Below are positions 1-11,222 of a DNA stretch of 64,000 nt, one piece after another; position 1 is the stretch's first letter, and each line of letters begins with the position of its first letter. The position numbers and the translations under genes are program-made. This DNA is from JALORV01 sp963754065 (lineage in GTDB: Bacteria > Pseudomonadota > Gammaproteobacteria > Burkholderiales > Burkholderiaceae_F): the NCBI GenBank assembly GCA_963754065.1, contig CAVWFH010000039.1, forward strand, positions 62,001 to 126,000. The letters run 5' to 3'. A model generated the notes under the pieces. It did not search any database. It saw only the letters and a program-made list of their open reading frames with translations, and was not told the DNA's origin.

Positions 1-1625
1 AGTTCTATCACTGCTTTGGCTGCGGGGCGCACGGCAGTGCCATCGGTTTCCTGATGGAATTGCGTGGGCTCGGGTATGTCGAGGCGATCCGCGAACTGGC
101 GCAGCAGGCAGGCCTGCAGGTGCCGGAGTCGGCCGAGCGCAGCCGCGAGGCCGCCAGCCGAGTCAATGCACTGTCCGACTTGCTGAAGCAGGCCGCCGAC
201 TTTTACCGCGGCGAGCTTAAGGACAGCCGCGTGGCGGTCGACTACCTGAAGGGCCGCGGCCTCACCGGCCAGACCGCGGCGCGGTTCGCCCTCGGCTACT
301 CGCCCGATGCGTGGCAACCGCTGCGCGCTGCGGTCGAAAACTACGATGATCCCCGATGGGTCGAAGCCGGGCTGGTGATTGCGGACGAGGGCAAGCGCTA
401 CGACCGGTTCCGGGGCCGGATCATGTTTCCGATACGCAACGCACGGGGCCAGGTGATCGGTTTCGGTGCGCGGGTGCTCGGGCAGGGTGAACCCAAGTAC
501 CTCAACTCTCCCGAAACACCCGTGTTTCGCAAGGGCCAGGAGTTGTATGGCCTGCACGAGGCGCGCGAGTCGATCCGGAAGAGCGGCCGCGCGATCGTGT
601 GCGAGGGCTATCTTGACGTGATCCAGCTCGCGCAGGCGGGATTCGGCGAAGCGGTTGCAGCGCTCGGCACCGCGGTGACCAGTGCGCACGTCAGTGCCCT
701 GATGCGAAACACGGATCACGTGATCTTCGCCTTCGACGGCGATGCGGCCGGACGCAAAGCGGCACGACGTGCCCTGGAGGCGACGCTGCCGGTGATAGCC
801 GATACCAAGCGCGCCAGTTTCGTTCTCCTGCCCGAGGGCGAAGACCCGGACAGCATCGTGCAGCGCGGCGGTGCCGCCGCGTTTGACAAGGAACTGGAGC
901 AGGCACTGCCGTTGTCACGCTTCTTCATCGAGTCCCTGGCGTCAGGCCGCTCGCTGGCATCGCCCGAAGATCGGGCCGCCATCGTGGCCGATGCCCGGCC
1001 GCTCGTGCTTTCGATGCCGCCCGGCGCAATGCGATTGCAGTTGCTGCACGAACTGGCGGAAGCAGCCCGCACGCCGCTGGATGACATCGAAGCCCTGTTC
1101 GGCTTGCGCCGGGAGCGGCGCAGCCGCCCCATCCCGATGGCGCGCCGGACTCCCCATGCCGAAGTCGAGGACCTCAAGCGGCGCATCCTGCAGCAGTTGC
1201 TGACGCACCCGGCTTTGGCAAGAGAATTCAGTCCGGCGGTGACCGAGGAGCATGTAGGACGCGACGATCCGATCGACCGGGAGATTGCCGAGGTCTGGAG
1301 CATGGCGACGGCGCCCGTGCCGGCTGCCGGTGCGGTCATGACTCATGGAGCGCTGCTCGAGGTCCTGCAGGACAGTCCGTTCATCGACGATTACCGGGCG
1401 CTGGCGGCCCAGGAAATGGAAATGGACACGGATGTCGAGACCGCGCGCCAGGTGCTGGAGGAAGCCTTCCACAAGCTCCGGCTACGTCGGCTGGAACAGG
1501 AGCGCAGCGAGCGGCTCGCCGAGTTCGAGAGGGAACAGTCCCCCGAGCGACTGAATGCGTATCGCGCGGCTGACCAGGCCTATACACAGGCGCGTGGCCG
1601 CAGCACGGAGGCTCGGCCGCAGTGA
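1..1625 (+). CDS. dnaG: DNA primase DnaG (5' end outside window)
   Basis: Makes RNA primers for DNA replication. The reading frame is open from base 3, and the first residues carry the last C-x2-C of the CHC2 zinc finger (HCFGCGAHG), so only a few dozen N-terminal residues are missing. The catalytic core follows: the TOPRIM domain has the EGYLDV motif near base 600 and the metal-binding DGDAAGRKAA motif near base 735. The C-terminal third is helical and matches the DnaB-binding region in position. It lies directly before rpoD, the conserved macromolecular synthesis operon order (rpsU-dnaG-rpoD); rpsU would be upstream of the window. Confidence 0.96.
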   Translation, partial: FYHCFGCGAHGSAIGFLMELRGLGYVEAIRELAQQAGLQVPESAERSREAASRVNALSDLLKQAADFYRGELKDSRVAVDYLKGRGLTGQTAARFALGYSPDAWQPLRAAVENYDDPRWVEAGLVIADEGKRYDRFRGRIMFPIRNARGQVIGFGARVLGQGEPKYLNSPETPVFRKGQELYGLHEARESIRKSGRAIVCEGYLDVIQLAQAGFGEAVAALGTAVTSAHVSALMRNTDHVIFAFDGDAAGRKAARRALEATLPVIADTKRASFVLLPEGEDPDSIVQRGGAAAFDKELEQALPLSRFFIESLASGRSLASPEDRAAIVADARPLVLSMPPGAMRLQLLHELAEAARTPLDDIEALFGLRRERRSRPIPMARRTPHAEVEDLKRRILQQLLTHPALAREFSPAVTEEHVGRDDPIDREIAEVWSMATAPVPAAGAVMTHGALLEVLQDSPFIDDYRALAAQEMEMDTDVETARQVLEEAFHKLRLRRLEQERSERLAEFEREQSPERLNAYRAADQAYTQARGRSTEARPQ

Positions 1626-2038
1626 GGTGTGGCCCTACGGCGGCGCACGCCGCAGCGGGGTGGAACAAGTTTGCTAATATGTTGAATTCTCGACGTTTCG
1701 AGCGGTTTCGGGCTTTGGTCAGAAACGCAAGCTTCACACGGCGGGGCGCCCAGGAGATCACGATTTGATCGGTGGCGCAGCAATTCAGCATCGACCAGCG
1801 TGCAGGATGCACTGCAGGGCGCCCGAAACCAGAGGGCGCCCGGCCCTCGCGGCAAGTCAGCTCACGGTCACGCGGAGATGCGACATCGAAACCACGCTGT
1901 GGTGGCGGCGGTTCCGATTGAGTTCGCGTGATTGAACCCAATGATGTATGCAAGCCGTATCGACCTGCGTCGCTGCAGGACGTACGCGCTTCCCAGTGAC
2001 AGTCCTGCCCAGCGCGGCGGGCGATCGGAGTAAGAACG
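1626..2038. other. dnaG-rpoD intergenic region, probable terminator and promoter
   Basis: 413 bases with no convincing gene. A TAATAT hexamer at 1675-1680 is a good -10 candidate, but no good -35 lies at the right distance. The palindrome GGGCGCCC occurs three times (1744-1751, 1817-1824, 1834-1841). The last two copies can pair with each other around a nine-base loop to form a GC-rich hairpin that could end dnaG transcription. This is consistent with rpoD having its own promoter as well as read-through from dnaG. Confidence 0.3.
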
Positions 2039-4336
<2,298 letters not shown>

Positions 4337-4361
4337 GTCAGAGCGATGTCTGCAGGAACAA

Positions 4362-4392
4362 CGCACGGCCGCCGCCCAGCTGCGGCCGTGCG
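4362..4392 (+). terminator. Possible rpoD terminator hairpin
   Basis: A perfect 11-bp inverted repeat (CGCACGGCCGC at 4362-4372, GCGGCCGTGCG at 4382-4392) with a nine-base loop lies 25 bases after the rpoD stop. No T-run follows, so it may be a weak terminator or an mRNA 3'-end stabiliser. It sits just before the tRNA. Confidence 0.45.
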
Positions 4393-4406
4393 CACTTCGG
4401 TCCGAC

Positions 4407-4483
4407 GGGCCGTTAGCTCAGCTGGTTAGAGCAGAGGACTCATAATCCTTTGGTCGCTGGTTCAAATCCAGCACGGCCCACCA
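4407..4483 (+). tRNA. tRNA with CAU anticodon, probably tRNA-Ile2 (lysidine type)
   Basis: A 77-base cloverleaf with encoded CCA. Acceptor arms GGGCCGT/ACGGCCC pair fully and the anticodon loop is CTCATAA (anticodon CAT at 4441-4443). CAU is shared by Met and by the Ile tRNA whose C34 becomes lysidine. The 3' half (CTTTGGTCGCTGGTTCAA) closely resembles E. coli tRNA-Ile2 and is unlike elongator tRNA-Met, so Ile2 is preferred. Base identity alone does not settle the amino acid. Confidence 0.93.
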
Positions 4484-4513
4484 CTTACACCAAGAGAACA
4501 ACCGGCCCCACCC

Positions 4514-5941
4514 TTGTCCGACTATCACGACTTTGACCACTTCGGTCTTGACCCACGCATCGTCGCCGCGGTGAAGGCCATGGGGTACACGACTCCGACG
4601 CCGATCCAGTCGAAGGCGATACCGCTGGTGATGCAGGGCCGCGACGTGATGGGTGCCGCGCAGACCGGCACCGGCAAGACGGCCGGATTCGCACTGCCGA
4701 TCATCCAGCGGTTGCTGCCACACGCCAGCACGAGCATGTCGCCGGCGCGCCACCCGGTGCGTGCGCTGGTGCTCACGCCGACCCGAGAACTTGCGGACCA
4801 GGTCGCCGAGAACGTCAAGCTCTACATCACCGGTACGCCGCTGCGCTGCGCGGTGGTTTATGGCGGCGTCGACATGGATCCACAGACGCAGGCACTGCGC
4901 ACCGGCGTCGAACTCGTCGTGGCCACGCCGGGCCGCCTGCTTGACCACCTGCAGAGCAAGAACACGTCTCTGGGCCAGGTGCAGATCGTCGTGCTCGACG
5001 AAGCCGATCGCATGCTCGACATGGGATTCCTGCCGGACATCTCGCGCATCCTGAACCACTTGCCGAAAGAGCGGCAGAGCCTGATGTTTTCGGCGACGTT
5101 TTCCGAGGAAATCAAGAAGCTCGCTGCCAACTTCCTGCGCGACCCCGTGCTGGTCGAAGTGGCACGTCGCAACGCGACGGCCGAAAACGTCACGCAGGAA
5201 GTCGTCAAGCTGCACGAGTCGGAGAAGACCGACGTCCTGCTCGAGCTGCTGCGCACACGCGGTGAAGGCGGAGGGCGGCTCACGCAGGTGCTGGTGTTCG
5301 TCAACTCGAAGATCGAGTGTCGTCGCCTGGCGCGGCAGTTGCAGAAGGCGGGTGTCAACGCCGATGCCATTCATGGCGACAAGACGCAGGACGAGCGCAT
5401 GAAGGCGCTCGAAGGATTCAAGGGCGGAACGATCGAGGTGCTGGTCGCCACCGATGTCGCAGCGCGTGGGCTCGACATCGTCGAGCTGCCGGTCGTCATC
5501 AATTACGACGTGCCGTTTTCGCCGGAAGACTATGTCCACCGGATCGGGCGTACAGGCCGCGCGGGTGCCACAGGCATCGCGATCATGATGATGACCGGAT
5601 CGGATGAGCGCAACGTCACGGCGATCGAGCGGCTCACCAAGCAGAAATTCCAGGTCGTCTCGGTATCTTCCGAGCGCCGCGAGCGAAGCACCGAACGCGG
5701 AGCACCACGTGGCGGACGGGAGCGTCCCGAGCGGGACGACAGCCGGCGTAGCCACAGCGAACCGGCAGCGGAACCGCGCCGTGTGGCGACCCGACCGACG
5801 GATGATTTTTTCAGCCGACCCTACGAACCGGGTGCGGCAGGCACCGAGCCCGTCGTGCCGACTCCGTCGGAACCCTCTCTTCCGACGCCCGCCCGGCCTG
5901 GCGGACGCGTCGCTGCGCTGCTGGGCGGTCGCAAGAAGTAA
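4514..5941 (+). CDS. rhlE: DEAD-box ATP-dependent RNA helicase, RhlE type
   Basis: Unwinds RNA duplexes, with roles in ribosome assembly and RNA turnover in this family. A TTG start is used because the Q-motif aromatic and GYTTPTPIQ lie only about 10-25 residues in; the next ATG would cut the Q motif. Motifs in order: AQTGTGKT (about residue 49), PTRELA, DEAD as VLDEADRMLD (about 160), SAT, then ARGLDI and HRIGRTGRAG in domain 2. The last 90 residues are Arg/Pro-rich and low complexity, as in RhlE. It could be another DEAD-box paralogue. It follows the tRNA by 30 bases. Confidence 0.9.
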   Translation: MSDYHDFDHFGLDPRIVAAVKAMGYTTPTPIQSKAIPLVMQGRDVMGAAQTGTGKTAGFALPIIQRLLPHASTSMSPARHPVRALVLTPTRELADQVAENVKLYITGTPLRCAVVYGGVDMDPQTQALRTGVELVVATPGRLLDHLQSKNTSLGQVQIVVLDEADRMLDMGFLPDISRILNHLPKERQSLMFSATFSEEIKKLAANFLRDPVLVEVARRNATAENVTQEVVKLHESEKTDVLLELLRTRGEGGGRLTQVLVFVNSKIECRRLARQLQKAGVNADAIHGDKTQDERMKALEGFKGGTIEVLVATDVAARGLDIVELPVVINYDVPFSPEDYVHRIGRTGRAGATGIAIMMMTGSDERNVTAIERLTKQKFQVVSVSSERRERSTERGAPRGGRERPERDDSRRSHSEPAAEPRRVATRPTDDFFSRPYEPGAAGTEPVVPTPSEPSLPTPARPGGRVAALLGGRKK

Positions 5942-5997
5942 CGGCGTTGGAGCGCGGCCAGCGGTCAAACGCCTCTGGCCGTAGCACCACCGCGTGG

Positions 5998-7113
5998 CTA
6001 GCCTGCCTTGGCTTCAGTGTGCGGACTTGGCGCCGGAAACGTGATCACATGATCGGCGTCCAGTCGGATACCAATCAGCTCGCCGATGGCGTGGTCATGG
6101 TGACTCGGCACCAGTGCGAGGACCTCCTGTCCGCTGTCCAGGCGCAGGGTGTAGATGAAGTCGCCTCCCCGGAATACTTTGCGCTTGACCTCAGCCTTCA
6201 GCGGGCTGGCGTCGTCGTGGACCACATCGTCCGGCCGTAGCAACACTTCGACGTGACAGCCCTTACCGCAGGTGGCACACCCCTGCTGGCAGGGCAGCGG
6301 GATATCGCCCTTCAGCTCGCCGAGTTCGATGGCGACATTGCGAGCGGACAGCACCTGGGCCGGCAGGAATACACCCTGTCCGATGAAATCCGCCACATAA
6401 CGCGTCGCGGGCCGGTGATACAGCTCATATGGCCGGTCCCACTGCTCGAGGTTGCCGTCATGCATCACACCAACCCGATCGGCGATCGCAAATGCTTCCT
6501 GCTGATCATGCGTCACTAGGATCGCAGTGGTCCCGCTGGCCTTCAGGATCTGGCGCACCTCGTGGCCAAGACGCTGCCGCAATTCGACATCCAGACTGGA
6601 AAATGGCTCATCCATCAACAGCAGCGCCGGCCTGGGTGCCAGCGCCCGCGCCAGCGCGACGCGCTGCTGTTGCCCGCCCGACAGTTCGTGCGGATAACGA
6701 TGCGCTTCGGACGTAAGGCCGACCAGGTCCATCATCTCTGCGACGCGGGCGCTACGGGCACTTCCGCGCAGCGCCCGCAGTCCGAACGCGATGTTGTCCG
6801 AGACCTTCAGGTGGGGGAAGAGCGCATAGTCCTGGAACACCAGCCCGACGCCACGCTTTTCGGGCGGAGCCGTGAAGTGCGGGCCGGAAACGACCAGTCC
6901 GTCGATTTCGATCGTGCCGTCAGCCACCGGCAGGAATCCGGCAATGGCCCGCAGAAGGGTGGTCTTGCCGCAGCCCGAACTGCCAACCAGGCAACCAATC
7001 TCACCACGCTCAAGGGACAAGGTCAGGTGCTCGAGCACGCGTGTGCCCGCGCGATAAGCGACCGCGAGATCGTCAATCGCGAGCTGGGCGGGGGGCGGCG
7101 GAGCCGGATCCAT
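5998..7113 (-). CDS. fbpC: Ferric-iron ABC transporter ATPase FbpC, with a cysteine cluster in the C-terminal domain
   Basis: ATPase of a FbpABC/AfuABC-type importer moving Fe3+ across the inner membrane. Walker A is GSSGCGKT (44-51), signature LSGGQ (144-148), Walker B LLLMDEP (165-171), H-loop His202. The regulatory TOBE region follows from about 240. Within it four cysteines lie close together at 275, 279, 282 and 286 (C-x3-C-x2-C-x3-C), a spacing that could hold an Fe-S cluster or bare metal. It is divergent from fbpB across a 71-bp region holding a Fur-like site. Length 371 aa is slightly longer than typical FbpC. Confidence 0.92.
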   Translation of the reverse strand: MDPAPPPPAQLAIDDLAVAYRAGTRVLEHLTLSLERGEIGCLVGSSGCGKTTLLRAIAGFLPVADGTIEIDGLVVSGPHFTAPPEKRGVGLVFQDYALFPHLKVSDNIAFGLRALRGSARSARVAEMMDLVGLTSEAHRYPHELSGGQQQRVALARALAPRPALLLMDEPFSSLDVELRQRLGHEVRQILKASGTTAILVTHDQQEAFAIADRVGVMHDGNLEQWDRPYELYHRPATRYVADFIGQGVFLPAQVLSARNVAIELGELKGDIPLPCQQGCATCGKGCHVEVLLRPDDVVHDDASPLKAEVKRKVFRGGDFIYTLRLDSGQEVLALVPSHHDHAIGELIGIRLDADHVITFPAPSPHTEAKAG

Positions 7114-7131
7114 GGCCTTTGTAGTGTACTT

Positions 7132-7160
7132 TAAATGCGGTTGGTTCTCATTTGCATTTA
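7132..7160. promoter_or_regulatory. Fur-like box between fbpC and fbpB
   Basis: Inverted repeat TAAATGC (7132-7138) / GCATTTA (7154-7160) enclosing GGTTCTCATTT. On the minus strand the core reads AATGCAAATGAGAAC, identical over 15 bases to the site upstream of fbpA at 31345. It lies in the shared promoter region of two iron-uptake genes and resembles known Fur boxes (AATGAGAA-type half sites). Fur repression by iron is inferred. Confidence 0.8.
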
Positions 7161-7184
7161 GACTCCGTATTCACAGGAGGGATA

Positions 7185-8912
7185 TTGAGCAACGAGATTC
7201 GAACCGCTCCGTCAAGTGCTGTGGCACGCATCGCAAGGTTGCGACCGGCACAGTCGGGGTCGGCGCTCGGTCGCCCCTTGTCCCTGGCGCTGGCCTGCAC
7301 GGCGCTGGTCGGTCTGCCGGTGCTCAGCATCTTCGCGAGCTTCGTCGACACGGCGGCGTCGGTGGACACGCTGCGCCATCTGGCGACGACGGTCATTCCG
7401 GATGCGATGCTCGAGACCTTCGTGCTCGGCGCCGGCGTCGTGGTTGGAGTGATCGTCCTCGGCGCAGCAACCGGGTGGCTCGCTGCCAGTTGCGAGTTTC
7501 CCGGTCGACGCATCGCCGAGTGGACCCTGCTGCTGCCGTTGGCGATGCCGGCGTACATCGTCGCGTATGCGTACACGGATGCACTGCAGTTTTCCGGGCC
7601 GGTGCAGGGTGCGCTGCGCGATGCTTTCGGCTGGAGTCGCGGCGACTACTGGTTCCCGGAAATCCGTTCCCTCGGCGGGGGCGTGTTCGTGTTCAGTGTC
7701 GTGCTCTACCCGTACGTCTACCTGCTGGCCCGCACCGCGTTTCTGGCGCGGACGGCGGCGATGATCGACGCGGCACGCAGCCTGGGCCTGACACCCTGGC
7801 AAACCTGGTGGCAGGTCAACGTACCGCTCGCACGGCCAGCGATTGCCGCGGGTGCGCTGCTCGCGCTGATGGAGACACTCGCCGACTATGGTGCCTCTGT
7901 TTACTTCGGACTGCAGACTTTCACCGCGGCGATCTATCGCGCGTGGTTCTCGCTCGGCGACCGGATGGCGGCGAGCCAGTTGGCTGCCGTGCTGCTGATC
8001 ATCGTGCTCGTCATACTTGCGTTCGAACGGCGTGCGCGGGGCCGAGCGCAGTATTTCACGCCGACGGCCAGTCAGCGGCCGGCACCGCGGGCACGACTGC
8101 ACGGATGGCAGACCGTCGGAGCTGTCGCAACCTGTGCCGTTCCGGTGCTGCTCGGCTTTGTCATGCCGGTGTTCCTTCTGCTGCGTTTGCTGGTGCCAGC
8201 GTGGAGCAGCGTTGACTGGCCACGCTTCCTGCAATGGATGTACAACACGGTTGCCATCGCTGTCGGCGGCGCGGCCGTCGTGCTGCTGACCGTGCTGGGG
8301 TTGGCGTACGCTGCGCGGGTCGCGGAGCGTGGCCTGCCTGCGCATCTGGTGAACGCGTCGGTGCGCTTGATGAGCCTGGGTTATGCCTTGCCAGGTGCGG
8401 TCATCGCGGTGGGCATCCTTGTGCCGTTGGCGAGCTTCGACAACGCACTGGACGGAGTCTTGCGGGCATGGCTCGGCGTGAGCACCGGCCTGCTGCTGAC
8501 CGGCAGCGTGGTCGCGCTGCTGTACGGCTACCTGGTGCGCTACTTCGCTGTGGCGTATCAGTCCGTCGAAGCGGGACTGGCGCGCATCACGCCGACGATG
8601 GATGCCAGCGCGCGCAGTCTTGGCGCCTCGACACTCGATACCTTCCGCCGCGTCCATATGCCAATCCTGGCGCCGTCGGCGCTGACGGCCGTGCTGCTGG
8701 TTTTCGTCGATGTAATGAAGGAACTGCCCGCTACCCTGGTGCTGCGGCCGTTCAACTTCGACACGCTCGCAGTTGTCGCTTATCAGATGGCCAGCGATGA
8801 GCGCCTGGCCGAGGCGGCGTTGCCGGCGCTGACCATCGTCGCCGTGGGTGTCGTGCCGGTCGCATTGCTTTCGCGCGCGATCGCGCGGGCGGCAGGTCCG
8901 GGGCACGCGTAG
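7185..8912 (+). CDS. fbpB: Ferric-iron ABC transporter permease FbpB (fused two-domain type)
   Basis: Inner-membrane channel of the iron importer. TTG at 7185 is chosen because AGGAGG ends five bases before it; an in-frame TTG at 7152 falls inside the Fur-like site. The 575-residue protein has about twelve hydrophobic spans in two homologous halves. Each half carries an EAA-type cytoplasmic loop (AAMIDAARSLGLTPWQTWWQ in the first, MDASARSLGASTLDTFRRVH in the second) that docks the ATPase. This fused arrangement is typical of FbpB. The matching binding protein is not adjacent; the likely partner is fbpA at 31.4 kb. Confidence 0.93.
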   Translation: MSNEIRTAPSSAVARIARLRPAQSGSALGRPLSLALACTALVGLPVLSIFASFVDTAASVDTLRHLATTVIPDAMLETFVLGAGVVVGVIVLGAATGWLAASCEFPGRRIAEWTLLLPLAMPAYIVAYAYTDALQFSGPVQGALRDAFGWSRGDYWFPEIRSLGGGVFVFSVVLYPYVYLLARTAFLARTAAMIDAARSLGLTPWQTWWQVNVPLARPAIAAGALLALMETLADYGASVYFGLQTFTAAIYRAWFSLGDRMAASQLAAVLLIIVLVILAFERRARGRAQYFTPTASQRPAPRARLHGWQTVGAVATCAVPVLLGFVMPVFLLLRLLVPAWSSVDWPRFLQWMYNTVAIAVGGAAVVLLTVLGLAYAARVAERGLPAHLVNASVRLMSLGYALPGAVIAVGILVPLASFDNALDGVLRAWLGVSTGLLLTGSVVALLYGYLVRYFAVAYQSVEAGLARITPTMDASARSLGASTLDTFRRVHMPILAPSALTAVLLVFVDVMKELPATLVLRPFNFDTLAVVAYQMASDERLAEAALPALTIVAVGVVPVALLSRAIARAAGPGHA

Positions 8913-8944
8913 TACGCTTGCCGCCTTTTCGCGGAGTGTGCGCA

Positions 8945-9640
8945 ATGGGTTATGCGATTGCAGCGCCGGCGCAGGCGGTCGTGCCGATCGACGGCACAGC
9001 AGATCTGTTTCCGGTGCATCGGATCTACTGTGTCGGTCGCAACTACGCCGATCACGCCAAGGAGATGGGATTCTCCGAACGCGAGGCACCATTTTTCTTC
9101 ACGAAACCGGCCGATGCGGTGCTGCCGGTGCCCTTTGGCGCGACGGGCGAGATGCCGTACCCCGGCGAGACCGCCAATTTGCATCATGAGATCGAACTCG
9201 TCGTCGCCATCGGTCGCGCCGGCCACAACATTGCCAAGGCCGATGCGGCGAGCCACATCTGGGGCTATGCCGTCGGACTCGACATGACGCGGCGTGACCT
9301 GCAGTTCGCATTGCGCGACAAGGGGCGTCCGTGGGACGTTGCGAAGGCTTTCGATTTCTCGGCGCCGGTCTCGCCGCTGAAACCGAAGTCGGCCACCGGC
9401 GAGATCACTGCAGCGGCGATCTGGCTCGAGGTCAACGGACAGAAGCGGCAGTCGAGCGATGTGGCCAAGCTGATCTGGAACGTGAACGAGACCATCGAGC
9501 ATCTCTCGAAGTTCTTCTCTCTCGTTCCCGGTGACCTGATCTTCACCGGCACGCCCGAAGGCGTTGGCGCAGTCAAGCCGGGCGACCTGATGGCGGGCGG
9601 AATTGCCGGCATCGGCACCTTGACCGTCCGCGTGGTCTAG
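8945..9640 (+). CDS. Fumarylacetoacetate hydrolase-family protein, fumarylpyruvate hydrolase-like
   Basis: FAH-fold enzymes hydrolyse C-C bonds of 2,4-diketo acids using a divalent metal. The 231-residue protein has the short-form signature VHRIYCVGRNYADHAKEMG, an acidic metal site in LHHEIELVVAIG and the C-terminal FTGTPEGVGAV loop. Its size and start resemble NagK-type fumarylpyruvate hydrolases of the gentisate pathway. The gene opens a block closed by a zeta-class GST isomerase, the enzyme that acts one step earlier in gentisate or homogentisate breakdown. No ring-cleaving dioxygenase is in the window, so the substrate is inferred. Confidence 0.85.
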   Translation: MGYAIAAPAQAVVPIDGTADLFPVHRIYCVGRNYADHAKEMGFSEREAPFFFTKPADAVLPVPFGATGEMPYPGETANLHHEIELVVAIGRAGHNIAKADAASHIWGYAVGLDMTRRDLQFALRDKGRPWDVAKAFDFSAPVSPLKPKSATGEITAAAIWLEVNGQKRQSSDVAKLIWNVNETIEHLSKFFSLVPGDLIFTGTPEGVGAVKPGDLMAGGIAGIGTLTVRVV

Positions 9641-9659
9641 TTTCACCACCGCGTCAGCC

Positions 9660-10746
9660 ATGCTCCAGCGACTTCCCATCCTGTTCTGTTGCATGTTCGC
9701 CGGCCTGGTTTCGCCGTTTGCGCTGGCGCAAGGGCCAGGCGCAAACGCCGATCACGCTCAAGGTGCATCATTTCCTGCCGCCCGGTTCCACGACGCATGC
9801 CAAGTTGATCGTGCCGTGGTGCGCACGGATCGAAGCGGAATCCGCCGGGCGGATGAAATGCCAGATTTTTCCGTCGATGCAACTCGGTGGCACGGCGCCC
9901 CAGTTGTACGACCAGGTTCGCGACGGCGTTGTCGACGTCGCGTGGACCTTGCCCGGCTACAACGCCGGGCGGTTCCCCTCGATGGAAGTGTTCGAGCTGC
10001 CGTTCATGATCGGTGATGCCGAGTCGGCGTCGCGCGCGGCCTGGCAGTACTACGAGAAGCACGGCCGGGCCGAGTTCGGGGACGTCAGGCCGCTGGCGAT
10101 CCATGTGCACGACCCAGGACAACTGCATACGCGCGAGAAGGCGGTGCGTACGCTCGAAGACTTTCGCGGAATGAAGTTGCGTGCGCCAACACGCCAGACC
10201 AACAAGCTGTTGTCGGCCTTGGGTGCCGCTCCGGTGTCGATGCCGGTCACCGGGCTCGCGGATGCCATGAGCAAGGGAGTGCTCGATGGGGCCGTGGTGC
10301 CCTGGGAGGTGGTGCCGGCCGTCAAGGTCCACGAGGTGGCGCGCTTCCATACGGAGACCGACCCCAACATGCCGGCGTTGTACACGGCCGTGTTCCTGTT
10401 CGCGATGAACGCGAAGACCTACGCGAGTCTGCCGCCGGACCTGCGGAGCGTCATTGATCGGAACTCGGGAGTGGGATTTTCCGCGCAGGCGGGTCGGTTG
10501 TGGGACGAGCAAACCGCGCCGGCGCGCAAACTGGCACTCGATCGCGGCAACACGATCATCGTGGTGCCGGCGGCCGAACTGGCGCGATGGCAGCGCGCGG
10601 CCCAGTCGGTGCAGTCGGAGTGGATCGTCGACATGAACCGCCGGCAACGCGACGGCAATGCGCTGCTCGCCGATGCGCGGGCGCTGCTGGCGCGCAGTGC
10701 CGCAGCCCCGCTGCCGGACGCGCCGCGCGAACGGACCTCGAAGTAG
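9660..10746 (+). CDS. dctP: TRAP transporter substrate-binding protein DctP (one frame break)
   Basis: Periplasmic solute receptor of a TRAP importer for an organic acid. The signal peptide (MLQRLPILFCCMFAGL...ALAQ) reads in one frame from 9660. The mature protein (AQTPITLKVHHFLPPGS onward) reads in the next, so one extra base lies near 9729-9736. With it removed the product is 361 aa, normal for DctP. Family marks include the conserved Arg segment LRAPTRQTNKLL, and the DGAVVPWEVV segment of the ligand pocket. dctQ starts two bases after the stop. Confidence 0.88.
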
Positions 10747-10748
10747 CC

Positions 10749-11222
10749 ATGTGGCGCGCGCTTCGCGCGGCGGCCGTGGCCTTTGCGATGGTCGGCGGCG
10801 TGGTGCTGTTGGGAGTGGCCATCGTCACCCTGGTGTCCGTTGGAGGGCGCTGGCTGCTGGCGCAACCCGTGGCGGGAGACGTTGAACTGGTGCAGCTGGG
10901 CACGGCCACCGCGCTGGCGCTGTTTCTTCCCTATTGCCAGCTGCACGGCAGCCATCTGATTGTCGACATCTTCACCGCGCGTGCCGGATCATCGGTACAT
11001 CGGCGGCTCGATCTCGCGGCGCATGTCCTCGCGGCCGGGGTGCTCACGCTGCTCGCGCTGCGTGCCGGGGCCGGCATCATCGACCTGCACCGTGCCGGCG
11101 AGACATCCATGGTGCTCGGACTGCCGTTGTGGTTCGCCTACGCAGCAATGGTGCCGTCGTTGGCCCTGGCAGCGCTCATTGCACTGCTCGGGTGGCAGCG
11201 TAATGCGCCAGATGAGCAATGA
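10749..11222 (+). CDS. dctQ: TRAP transporter small membrane subunit DctQ
   Basis: 157-residue integral membrane protein with four hydrophobic spans, the usual DctQ topology. It shows the LPYCQLHGSHLIVDI segment typical of the family after the second span. It is packed between dctP (2-bp gap) and dctM (overlap of 4 bp, ATGA), so the three should be co-transcribed and translationally coupled. Small and weakly conserved on its own; the context makes the call secure. Confidence 0.9.
   Translation: MWRALRAAAVAFAMVGGVVLLGVAIVTLVSVGGRWLLAQPVAGDVELVQLGTATALALFLPYCQLHGSHLIVDIFTARAGSSVHRRLDLAAHVLAAGVLTLLALRAGAGIIDLHRAGETSMVLGLPLWFAYAAMVPSLALAALIALLGWQRNAPDEQ

Noticed and set aside
4407..4483. Calling the CAU tRNA as elongator tRNA-Met
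   Set aside because: The CTTTGGTCGCTGGTTCAA section is close to E. coli tRNA-Ile2, not to its tRNA-Met. Ile2 is preferred, but the anticodon alone would allow Met.
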